In this document: piece by piece, positions 54,009 to 61,202 of the stretch
Layout of the letters: every line of letters begins with the position of its first letter
How positions within the stretch are numbered: the first letter of the stretch is position 1
NCBI RefSeq assembly: GCF_003461955.1
Contig: NZ_QTYB01000007.1
Coordinates: forward strand, 62,505-126,504
DNA from: Ruminococcus sp. AM36-2AA
Lineage (GTDB): Bacteria; Bacillota; Clostridia; Lachnospirales; Lachnospiraceae
Reading direction: 5' to 3'
DNA length: 64,000 bases
Translations under genes and position numbers: made by a program
Notes under the pieces: model-generated
Database searches by the model: none
What the model saw: the letters and a program-made list of their open reading frames with translations, nothing else
Told to the model about the DNA's origin: nothing

Positions 54009-54773
54009 TTACTCTTGCGGACTCCTTTTTTTCGCCACCAGTACCAGCAGCACAATCCCCGCAATCCCGGTAAAAATACTGATAAACTGGGAAGTTGACA
54101 AAATCCCCACACTTCCCCGGATAATATCTCCCCGGAAAAACTCGATCACAAAACGTCCGACGCTGTAAAAGATCAGATAGCAGGCAGTCACCTGGCCATC
54201 TGCTTTTTTGTTCCGCGCAATCAGCAACAGCAGAAGAAAATGCAGGAAATCCAGGCCGCTGGAATACAGCTGCGTCGGGATCAGCGCCACGTGATTGGGC
54301 GCATATTCCGAATTCTGAAATATCACAGAAAAAAAACTCTCCGTCTCTTTTCCATAACAGCACCCTGCCAGAAAACATCCGATCCGGCCAAATCCCTGGG
54401 CCAATGCCACGGACGGCAGGATCACATCCGCATATTTAAAAAATATAAGACCTTTGATCCTGCAGTACAAAAATCCTGTCAGTATCCCGCCGATAATTCC
54501 GCCGAACACCACAAAACCGGAACTTAAGGTTTCCATCATAAATCCCGGATCCTGAGCAATTGATTTCCACTCTGTGATCCAGAAAAGAAGCTTTGCACAG
54601 AGAAATCCACCGACCAGACACCACAGAATCATGGGAAAGATCTGTTCGCTGTCAAGTCCCTGTTTTCTGGCTCTGTATTCTGCTGTCAGACAACCTGCCA
54701 CAATTCCAATGGCGATCATCAGGCCATAACCATATATCGTAAATGGTCCGATGGTAAGAAGTTCATTTTTCAT
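54009..54773 (-). CDS. lgt: Prolipoprotein diacylglyceryl transferase
   Basis: 254 residues, seven membrane helices. It adds diacylglyceryl from phosphatidylglycerol to the lipobox cysteine. Landmarks are GPFTIYGYGLMIAIG, GRIGCFLAGCCYG (the clostridial form of the Lgt signature) and PTQLYSSG. It would lipidate proteins such as the binding protein at 5057-6310. Four-base overlap with the arginase-family gene upstream. Confidence 0.93.
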   Translation of the reverse strand: MKNELLTIGPFTIYGYGLMIAIGIVAGCLTAEYRARKQGLDSEQIFPMILWCLVGGFLCAKLLFWITEWKSIAQDPGFMMETLSSGFVVFGGIIGGILTGFLYCRIKGLIFFKYADVILPSVALAQGFGRIGCFLAGCCYGKETESFFSVIFQNSEYAPNHVALIPTQLYSSGLDFLHFLLLLLIARNKKADGQVTACYLIFYSVGRFVIEFFRGDIIRGSVGILSTSQFISIFTGIAGIVLLVLVAKKRSPQE

Positions 54774-55603
54774 CCGTTTCCTCCTGTTGTCCCGTTTTTG
54801 TTTTCCTCAATATCCTCACCCACATCTGTAGATGTAAAAAATTCCAGAAGCGCAGCATTGGCCATGTCATTCAAAGCACTGTTTCCAGGTTCTGTCACAT
54901 CACATTCCCCGCAGATATCCACACCCAGGATCCTCGAAATTCTCTCTGCACATTTCTCTTTGACAGCACCCAGACATTCCAGCATGGTACTTAACCGCAT
55001 ATCGCCCTGACTCCAGTTTGTATCTGCGTCCGCCCCACAGAGAACATCTTTGTCTATGGAAATATACAATGGATATTCTCCCACCTGATTCTTTACAAAT
55101 GCAGACACTTCCGTTTCTTCCATTTCCAGAAGCCTCTCCCTGCTCAAAAACTCCACCTTTTCCTTAAACTCCGGTTCCACTCTGGAAAAAGCCTCCTCAT
55201 CCGGGCCGATCAGGATCACCTTTTTAAGCAGTGGCAGCTCCATAATGGAATCATAGATCCATCCTCCGCAGGAAAGCAGGCCGCCAAAAGCAGGCGGCTG
55301 CATATCTGTATGGTTATCAAACACCAGAAGCTCAAATGGCTCCGATATTTTTTCCAGCCAGATCCTTGTCATATAGTGATAGTTTCCGGAATCAATAAAA
55401 TGGATCTCTCCGGAAGAATAAGGTGCAATACGGCTGCGTATGGCATTCATCGCATCCTCATCACAGTAGCAGTTGGTTCCGGGAATGTCCCTGGCCTCCA
55501 CCCGGGATACTTCTTTTCCCCTCCAGAACTGCTGGTCCTCATATATTCCGGAAAAATCCATCATCAGTATCTTAATATTTTTATCTGTATTTTTCATGTG
55601 CAC
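54770..55603 (-). CDS. Arginase/agmatinase-family protein
   Basis: 277 residues. Metal-binding elements of the ureohydrolase fold are seen in VFDNHTDMQ and SIDKDVL; the usual first site (GGDH) appears replaced by DSGNYHYM. Hydrolysis of a guanidino compound is possible but the substrate is not evident, and the altered first site leaves activity uncertain. The gene overlaps lgt by four bases (ATGA). Tail is Asn/Gly rich. Confidence 0.78.
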   Translation of the reverse strand: MHMKNTDKNIKILMMDFSGIYEDQQFWRGKEVSRVEARDIPGTNCYCDEDAMNAIRSRIAPYSSGEIHFIDSGNYHYMTRIWLEKISEPFELLVFDNHTDMQPPAFGGLLSCGGWIYDSIMELPLLKKVILIGPDEEAFSRVEPEFKEKVEFLSRERLLEMEETEVSAFVKNQVGEYPLYISIDKDVLCGADADTNWSQGDMRLSTMLECLGAVKEKCAERISRILGVDICGECDVTEPGNSALNDMANAALLEFFTSTDVGEDIEENKNGTTGGNG

Positions 55604-55640
55604 ATCTTACCACGGAATGGCAGATGATGCAAGAGAATGG

Positions 55641-56747
55641 TCAGTCTTTCCACTCTTCCAGATCTTCATCCGAACCGTCCAGAAGATCTTTCAGACTGCC
55701 GGTTTCCACCTGGTCTTTACCCACATCCCAGAGTTTCATCTCCACATTCTCCGGTTCTTTTTCCCAGCGGGAATTCTCCTGTTTTGGTTTTTCTGCTGGT
55801 TCCGTGACTTCCTCTGTCACTTTTCTGTTTGTAGAACCTTCTGTATCCTGCGTTGGTTCCCCTGTGCTCTCTGTTGCATTTTCAGAACTAAAATCTGAAG
55901 CCGAACTGTCTTTCAATGCATTTTCCTGCTCATTCTGTTCTGTTATCGAATTACCGGTCCTCTCCTGAACTTTCTCTTTTTTTCGTAAGATCCCACGTCT
56001 GGATTTTTTCTCCGGTTCCGTTGTTGCCATTTCGATAGCCATATTCTCTGTCGCAGTATTTGCTGAATATTTCGGCGCATTTCCGCTCTGCGGATCATTT
56101 CCATCCTGCGTCTTTGTATCACTCTGTGTATCCATATCTACCTTATCATCTACAGCCTCTGAACTGTCCGCACCAGCCTCTTCCTTCTCTGCCTCTGCCT
56201 TTTTGGCGATCTTTCGAAGTCCCAGCTTCATGATAATAAAGAATACGATATCCGCAGCTCCGTCACACACCAGCACCCAGCCGGAAAAGATCAGCAGAGT
56301 CATGATCTTCGGAAATCTTCCAAACAGCATCACAATTCCAAGTGCAATAAAAACAAGACTGCCGATCAGAAGCACGCTCCATGCACCGTGTCCGCCTTTT
56401 TTCAGAAGAAAAGCACCTTTAAATTTCCACAGACTGTCAACCAGTACAAATGCGCTGAGCATCCATGGAAGCAGTTTGATCACGATGGAAGGTGTCATAA
56501 AAAGGAACACGCCCAGCACGAAAACAACCACACCGCTTAAAAGATCCATGATCGTAGCGGTTGCTTTTCCACGTATGTAAATATAAATGTGATAAATGCC
56601 AACTCCGATGAGGATCAGTCCGAATACCACTTTACAGATCACATCCACCGTCTGTGTGGGGATCAGGATCAGGCAAAGTCCCAACAGTATGTAAAATACT
56701 GAAGAGATGATCTCACCCTTCAGAACGTTATTGATTTTTTCACCCAT
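55641..56747 (-). CDS. DUF308 membrane protein with long acidic tail
   Basis: 368 residues. The first 170 residues have six membrane helices in HdeD/DUF308 style (three pairs, GLCLILIPTQTVDVICKVVF, GVVVFVLGVFLFMTP). The last 190 residues are cytoplasmic, low complexity, rich in Glu, Thr, Ser and Asn, without a recognisable domain, ending DLLDGSDEDLEEWKD. ATG at 56747 follows GAGGAGG. Function of DUF308 proteins is unclear; HdeD relates to acid stress in Escherichia coli. Confidence 0.8.
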   Translation of the reverse strand: MGEKINNVLKGEIISSVFYILLGLCLILIPTQTVDVICKVVFGLILIGVGIYHIYIYIRGKATATIMDLLSGVVVFVLGVFLFMTPSIVIKLLPWMLSAFVLVDSLWKFKGAFLLKKGGHGAWSVLLIGSLVFIALGIVMLFGRFPKIMTLLIFSGWVLVCDGAADIVFFIIMKLGLRKIAKKAEAEKEEAGADSSEAVDDKVDMDTQSDTKTQDGNDPQSGNAPKYSANTATENMAIEMATTEPEKKSRRGILRKKEKVQERTGNSITEQNEQENALKDSSASDFSSENATESTGEPTQDTEGSTNRKVTEEVTEPAEKPKQENSRWEKEPENVEMKLWDVGKDQVETGSLKDLLDGSDEDLEEWKD

Positions 56748-56858
56748 GTTCATTCCTCCTCTTTTATTCCAACAGTATAGCTCTTTTCCACTGGTCAGTC
56801 CACCCTGAACCGTCAAAAAAAATTCTTTTTTTCAGAAAAATTTTCTTATAATTCAATA

Positions 56859-56907
56859 CAGCCTGAAGGATTTTTCCGGCGGCATTTCACCCCGTTCCTT
56901 CAGGCTG
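56859..56907 (-). terminator. Terminator of the spore-protein gene
   Basis: Perfect 12-bp stem CAGCCTGAAGGA / TCCTTCAGGCTG (56859-56870, 56896-56907), five bases after the stop of the minus-strand gene. The T-run is better on the plus strand, so efficiency is uncertain. Confidence 0.6.
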
Positions 56908-56911
56908 CATT

Positions 56912-57103
56912 TTACTTTTTATGTTTCTTCTTTTTTGTCATAAGACCGCCGATCCGTCCGGTTTCTTTTGCAGAGAGGCTTTTCCACCCGTCTTTGATCA
57001 CTTTATCCAGGACTCCCATCTCATCGGCAATCTCGTATTTCAGTTTTTCTGCCTGGGAAAGTTTCCCCTCCAGGTATGCCTTTACTTCTTTCTCCCTGTT
57101 CAT
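56912..57103 (-). CDS. Alpha/beta-type small acid-soluble spore protein
   Basis: 63 residues. LKYEIADEMGV in the first helix and LSAKETGRIGGLMTKK in the second fit alpha/beta-type SASPs of the shorter, SspF-like kind; they coat and protect spore DNA. The linker (LDKVIKDGWKS) is short. ATG at 57103 follows GAGGAG. It implies the organism sporulates; transcription is expected in the forespore by sigma-G, but I could not assign its promoter. Confidence 0.8.
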   Translation of the reverse strand: MNREKEVKAYLEGKLSQAEKLKYEIADEMGVLDKVIKDGWKSLSAKETGRIGGLMTKKKKHKK

Positions 57104-57200
57104 CTTCCACACTCCTCATCTTTTTTATGGAGTATGGACGTTTTCCGGAGAAATTATGCATTCTGAAAAATATGTCCGTTCTTTACGGATGTTGTCATTT

Positions 57201-57383
57201 TTAATCCGGGATAATGATGGCCGCAATGATATACGCCAGGATTCCGGCTCCGCCCATCAGCGTGATGATCACCCATACCAGCCGTACAAGAGTCGGGTCA
57301 ATATCAAAATACTCTGCGATCCCGCCGCAGACACCACACAACATACGGTTTACTGATGATTTGTAAAGTTTTTTGTTGCTCAT
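57201..57383 (-). CDS. PspC-domain membrane protein
   Basis: 60 residues. NRMLCGVCGGIAEYFDIDPT and one membrane helix (VRLVWVIITLMGGAGILAYI) form a stand-alone PspC domain. PspC domains sense or transmit envelope stress. It follows the DUF4097 gene by 13 bases with an AAAGGAGG site and ends the operon begun by padR. Confidence 0.92.
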   Translation of the reverse strand: MSNKKLYKSSVNRMLCGVCGGIAEYFDIDPTLVRLVWVIITLMGGAGILAYIIAAIIIPD

Positions 57384-57396
57384 AATGCTTCCTCCT

Positions 57397-58314
57397 TTAA
57401 TCTTCTTCAAATTCCACCTGAACGTTTCCCATTCCACAATCCAGTTTTATATTTTTCGTGGCACCTTCATTTGTGATCTGTTTATTTCCGGAAGTGATGG
57501 ATGTTTCCTGAGAATCATCCACCTCCAGATTTCCAAGGCCACATTTCAGCTCATAATTATAATCCTCTGCTTTTCCTGCAAGTGTAAGATCCATATTTCC
57601 CATGCCACAGCTGCCATTTAATTTCTCTGTCTGAATTTCACTGATGTCAGCAGTTCCCACGCCAACTGTAAAATTTGCCTCTTTTACATCCAGACTGCCG
57701 GAATTCTCAAGGGTTCCTGCCCCCACATTCACTTCCATCTGATCCGCTTTAAAATCGCCATCCAGTTCGATGGTTCCGGCTCCCATCTGAAGTTTTATCT
57801 TCTGAAGGCTTAAGTTTTCCGGGCAAAAAATTTCTACGGAACGGTTTCTTACCTTCTGGCTGCTGGCGATTGTCAGACTGCCGTTGTCATTGCTGATCTT
57901 AACACGATTGTGATTCTTCCCTGTAACTTTCACCTGGACTTTAGCCTCATTCCAGGTCTTCAGGACCAGTTCTTCGTATCTCAGATCACAGGAAAGGTCT
58001 GAAACAGCAGAAGCTTCATATACTTTCGTATATGCGGAACCGTCTGCATTGTCTGTCAGAACACCTTTTTCATTTACTGCCTTCTCTGCATCTGCCACAA
58101 GATCCTCATCCTGCCCATCCATAGCTGCTTCGGAATTCTCTTCATCCCAGCCGTCTTTATGATCCAGGATATGAAGTATCTGGGTGATTCCGTTATCCAG
58201 AGCACCTATATCTCCCATAGTCGCTCCCATGGCAGCTCCGCCTGCAGTAAGTCCCAAACCCGCCGCACCGAATACTGCCGCAAGGATCAGGATTACCTTC
58301 AGAAAACGTTTCAT
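57397..58314 (-). CDS. DUF4097 (adhesin-like beta-solenoid) protein
   Basis: 305 residues. An N-terminal signal or anchor helix (5-30), a charged spacer, then a repeated beta-strand region of the DUF4097 type with units such as LQMGAGTIELDGDF, VNVGAGTLENSG, FTVGVGTADIS and LKCGLGNLEVD. Last strand group ends LDCGMGNVQVEFEED. These proteins accompany DUF1700 and PspC in Firmicute envelope-stress operons; the molecular role is unknown. Confidence 0.88.
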   Translation of the reverse strand: MKRFLKVILILAAVFGAAGLGLTAGGAAMGATMGDIGALDNGITQILHILDHKDGWDEENSEAAMDGQDEDLVADAEKAVNEKGVLTDNADGSAYTKVYEASAVSDLSCDLRYEELVLKTWNEAKVQVKVTGKNHNRVKISNDNGSLTIASSQKVRNRSVEIFCPENLSLQKIKLQMGAGTIELDGDFKADQMEVNVGAGTLENSGSLDVKEANFTVGVGTADISEIQTEKLNGSCGMGNMDLTLAGKAEDYNYELKCGLGNLEVDDSQETSITSGNKQITNEGATKNIKLDCGMGNVQVEFEED

Positions 58315-59078
58315 ACTTTTTCCGCCTTTCTTCCATTCAGGAGATTACTGCAGAATCCTGTAAATTTCCGCAGGATCGCCGGCAGTATCTTACCTGTGAA
58401 CCACACCGTCAGTGCCAGTAACAAAAGTCCAAGTGCCATCATCAGAAATCCGATACCGATAGTCAGGATCCCGGCCGACGGAAGAGATACCACCATGGCA
58501 ATTCCAACAGCAATACACGCAACTGCACCGATTACAAGAATGATCGATCCCGCTCCCGCAAAAAATGTCAGCAGGAAGGGCAGTAACGCCAGTGTCACCA
58601 GAATTCCCAGTGCTCCGCCAAACAATCCTTTAATCAAAGGAGCCGCAAAAACAAGAACGATCAGCGCAAGGATGATCCCTGCCTTATTCTGCTTCTTCTC
58701 TGCATGATAGCCACGCTGGGCCCGACTTTTCCTGCGGTTTTCGGCACTTCCTGTATCATGAGGCTCTTCTTCCTGTCCATCTCCGCGTACTGTTATTTCT
58801 GTGTACTGATCTGGCATCTCCCCGTTCTCTTTCACACGGGTGTCCTGATATCCGTTCTCTGTGTATTCCCCGTAATCTTCACTGTTCTCCTGAAGATCTG
58901 CCTTGATGATCGCGGCAACCTTCCCCGGATTTCCCAGTTCCCGGATCACTTCTCCTTCATTCTCCGGACCTGCATCATCAAAATATCCTTCATAATATTC
59001 CAGTGCCTCCTGTCTCTCCGCCTCTGAAATATCGGAAAGCAGCCGTTCAAGCTGTTCCATAAACTGCTTTCTGTTCAT
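58311..59078 (-). CDS. DUF1700 membrane protein
   Basis: 255 residues. The N-terminal domain (MNRKQFMEQLERLLSDISEA, ALEYYEGYFDDAGPENE) is typical DUF1700, followed by a hydrophilic linker and four membrane helices with a Gly-rich core (LIVLVFAAPLIKGLFGG). It overlaps DUF4097 by four bases and follows padR by two bases. Predicted to form a membrane complex with the DUF4097 and PspC products. Confidence 0.9.
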   Translation of the reverse strand: MNRKQFMEQLERLLSDISEAERQEALEYYEGYFDDAGPENEGEVIRELGNPGKVAAIIKADLQENSEDYGEYTENGYQDTRVKENGEMPDQYTEITVRGDGQEEEPHDTGSAENRRKSRAQRGYHAEKKQNKAGIILALIVLVFAAPLIKGLFGGALGILVTLALLPFLLTFFAGAGSIILVIGAVACIAVGIAMVVSLPSAGILTIGIGFLMMALGLLLLALTVWFTGKILPAILRKFTGFCSNLLNGRKAEKV

Positions 59079-59080
59079 AA

Positions 59081-59398
59081 TTATACTCCCTCCTCAAACA
59101 TCCTGGTAATCTTGGATGAATAGATCTCCCATTCACTTCTGTAAAGATTCAGCTGCGCTGCGCCCTTATCTGTCAGCTTGTAATATTTCCGGTTTCTGCC
59201 TGCATATTCCATATTGTAGGCTTCCAGGCATTCATCCTTCTGAAGCCTCCGAAGAACCGGATACAGCGTGGATTCTGAAACTTCCAGAACACTTCGCACA
59301 TCCTGGGTGATCTTATACCCGTAGGTACCGTCCTTCTCTCTGGAAATAACAGCCAGGACGATCGCATCCAGGAGGGCTGCTCCTGTATTAAATACCAT
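59081..59398 (-). CDS. PadR-family transcriptional regulator
   Basis: 105 residues. Winged helix with DGTYGYKITQDVRS, ESTLYPVLRRLQKDECL and the beta-wing YAGRNRKYYKLTDKGA. Single-domain PadR of the small type. It heads the operon and two inverted repeats are seen in its promoter region, so autoregulation is likely. Ligand unknown; membrane-active compounds are common for such PadR genes. Confidence 0.92.
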   Translation of the reverse strand: MVFNTGAALLDAIVLAVISREKDGTYGYKITQDVRSVLEVSESTLYPVLRRLQKDECLEAYNMEYAGRNRKYYKLTDKGAAQLNLYRSEWEIYSSKITRMFEEGV

Positions 59399-59483
59399 CT
59401 GCTCACCTCTCTATGACCTGTAAAATGGACATTCAACTTCCACCTTACTACATGCTCATGAAACGCGATGGCGTTTTTCATTC

Positions 59484-59499
59484 ACATGATAAGTCATGT
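59484..59499 (-). promoter_or_regulatory. Candidate PadR operator
   Basis: Perfect inverted repeat ACATGA-TAAG-TCATGT, i.e. ACAT-N8-ATGT, the size and core expected of PadR sites. It lies downstream of the -10 box of the padR operon. Confidence 0.55.
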
Positions 59500-59519
59500 A
59501 ATATTGTTCTGTGAATAAT

Positions 59520-59549
59520 ACTATATATCGTATAATATAGTTTTGTCAA
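59520..59549 (-). promoter_or_regulatory. Promoter of the padR operon
   Basis: Minus strand TTGACA (59544-59549), 18-base spacer, TATAGT (59520-59525). The spacer and -10 form part of a near-palindrome (ACTATAT...ATATAGT, 59520-59541), a second possible regulator site. Confidence 0.65.
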
Positions 59550-59621
59550 TAGTATTTAGAAAAATCCTTTCATCCTTTATAATATTTTCAGCAGTTTGAG
59601 ATTGATATTATGGAGGAAATT

Positions 59622-61082
59622 ATGACAGATTCAGATAAAATACAGACATTACCGCTTCCTTTTCTGGAGCGTATGAAAGAAATGCTTGGAGATGATTATG
59701 ACGCTTTCCTTGAAAGCTACGAAAATCCCCGCACCTACGGTCTCCGTGTAAACACTGCAAAGCTCTCCTGCCAGGACTTTCAGGAACTTTCCCCTTTCCC
59801 AATCCGGCCGATCCCGTGGATCAGCACCGGATACTTCTATGATGAGGAAAGCCGCCCCGCCCGATGCCCTTACTACCAGGCAGGACTTTATTATCTTCAG
59901 GAACCAAGTGCCATGACACCGGCTTCCAGACTTGCCATCGAACCGGGAGATTTTGTCCTGGATCTCTGTGCGGCTCCCGGTGGAAAAGCAACTGCCCTTG
60001 GGGCTGCCTTAAATGATACCGGCTTTCTTCTTGCCAATGATATCAGCACTTCCAGAGCCAGAGCCCTTCTTCGGAATCTGGAACTTTTTGGCATGAAAAA
60101 TATGCTCGTCACAGACGAAAAACCGGCAAAACTTGCCCAGCGTTTCCCGGCTTTCTTTAATAAGATCCTTCTGGACGCCCCATGCTCCGGGGAAGGCATG
60201 TTCCGAAAAGAGGAGGCACTTGCCCGTGACTGGACCCCGGAAAAATCCGCGGAACTTTCCGATATCCAGAAAGACCTGATCTTAAAAGCTGCCGATATGC
60301 TTCGTCCAGGCGGAATGATGCTTTACTCCACCTGCACCTTCTCCCCCTGCGAAGATGAAGAGGTTGTGGCTTATCTTCTCCGTGAGCGTCCGGATATGGA
60401 ACTTATGGAAATGCAGGGATACGAAGGATTCTCTCAGGGCCGCCCGGAATATGCCGGTATAGCCGATGATTCCGATTCCGAAATCACATTAAACTTAAAT
60501 ACATTTGATCCGGAAGAACTTCAAAAATGCGTTCGAATCTTTCCACACAAAATGGATGGCGAAGGTCATTTTCTCGCCCTGTTCCACAAAAAAGGCGATT
60601 CTCTTCCACCTGTTTTCCGTTTCTCCGCAAAAGGGCCGGACAAAAACACTCGGAAATGGCTGGAGGAATTTTTCTCGGAGATCGGCCTGAAAACCATTGG
60701 CGGCCAGGAATTTGACTGGAACCGTGTGGAAGTCCGCAAAGATAAAGTGTACTACCAGCTGCCTTTCCCGCTGGATCTCCGTGGGATCTCCTTCCTTCGA
60801 AACGGTCTCTATCTGGGTGATCTGAAGAAAAACCGATTTGAACCGTCTCAGCCACTGGCGCTGGCTCTTCATAAAGGAGATGTGGAAGCCGTTATCTCTC
60901 TGCCGGTTTCTGATGAGCGGCTTACCCGTTATCTGAAAGGCGAAACTCTTATGATCGAGCCGGAAGAGGCCGCTCACAAAAAAGGCTGGCATCTTCTCTG
61001 CGTGGACGGTTATCCTCTTGGCTTCGGAAAACTTGTAAACGGAATCCTTAAAAACAAATATCCTGCAGGCTGGAGAGTATAA
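59622..61082 (+). CDS. 16S rRNA (cytosine-5) methyltransferase, RsmF/NOL1 type
   Basis: 486 residues. SAM-binding LDLCAAPGGKATALG, catalytic LDAPCSGEGMFRKE and the second cysteine in YSTCTFSPCEDEEVV mark an active RNA m5C methyltransferase. The C-terminal 180 residues correspond to RsmF-type N-terminal-cap-independent modules and a final PUA-like part. The ATG at 59622 is preceded by GGAGG at five bases; an ATG 12 bases earlier has the site inside its own codons. Convergent with addA. Confidence 0.92.
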   Translation: MTDSDKIQTLPLPFLERMKEMLGDDYDAFLESYENPRTYGLRVNTAKLSCQDFQELSPFPIRPIPWISTGYFYDEESRPARCPYYQAGLYYLQEPSAMTPASRLAIEPGDFVLDLCAAPGGKATALGAALNDTGFLLANDISTSRARALLRNLELFGMKNMLVTDEKPAKLAQRFPAFFNKILLDAPCSGEGMFRKEEALARDWTPEKSAELSDIQKDLILKAADMLRPGGMMLYSTCTFSPCEDEEVVAYLLRERPDMELMEMQGYEGFSQGRPEYAGIADDSDSEITLNLNTFDPEELQKCVRIFPHKMDGEGHFLALFHKKGDSLPPVFRFSAKGPDKNTRKWLEEFFSEIGLKTIGGQEFDWNRVEVRKDKVYYQLPFPLDLRGISFLRNGLYLGDLKKNRFEPSQPLALALHKGDVEAVISLPVSDERLTRYLKGETLMIEPEEAAHKKGWHLLCVDGYPLGFGKLVNGILKNKYPAGWRV

Positions 61083-61133
61083 GCGCTCCGCTGCAGGATA
61101 TTTCCCCACATCAATATAATATCACATTTGCCA

Positions 61134-61188
61134 GTCAGAGACCGAACCTTTCTGCAAAGTAAGTATTCGGTCTCTGACTTTTATTTTT
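61134..61188. terminator. Terminator between the rRNA methyltransferase gene and addA
   Basis: Perfect 13-bp stem GTCAGAGACCGAA / TTCGGTCTCTGAC (61134-61146, 61166-61178) followed by TTTTATTTTT on the plus strand. Confidence 0.85.
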
Positions 61189-61202
61189 CACAACAATATT
61201 TC

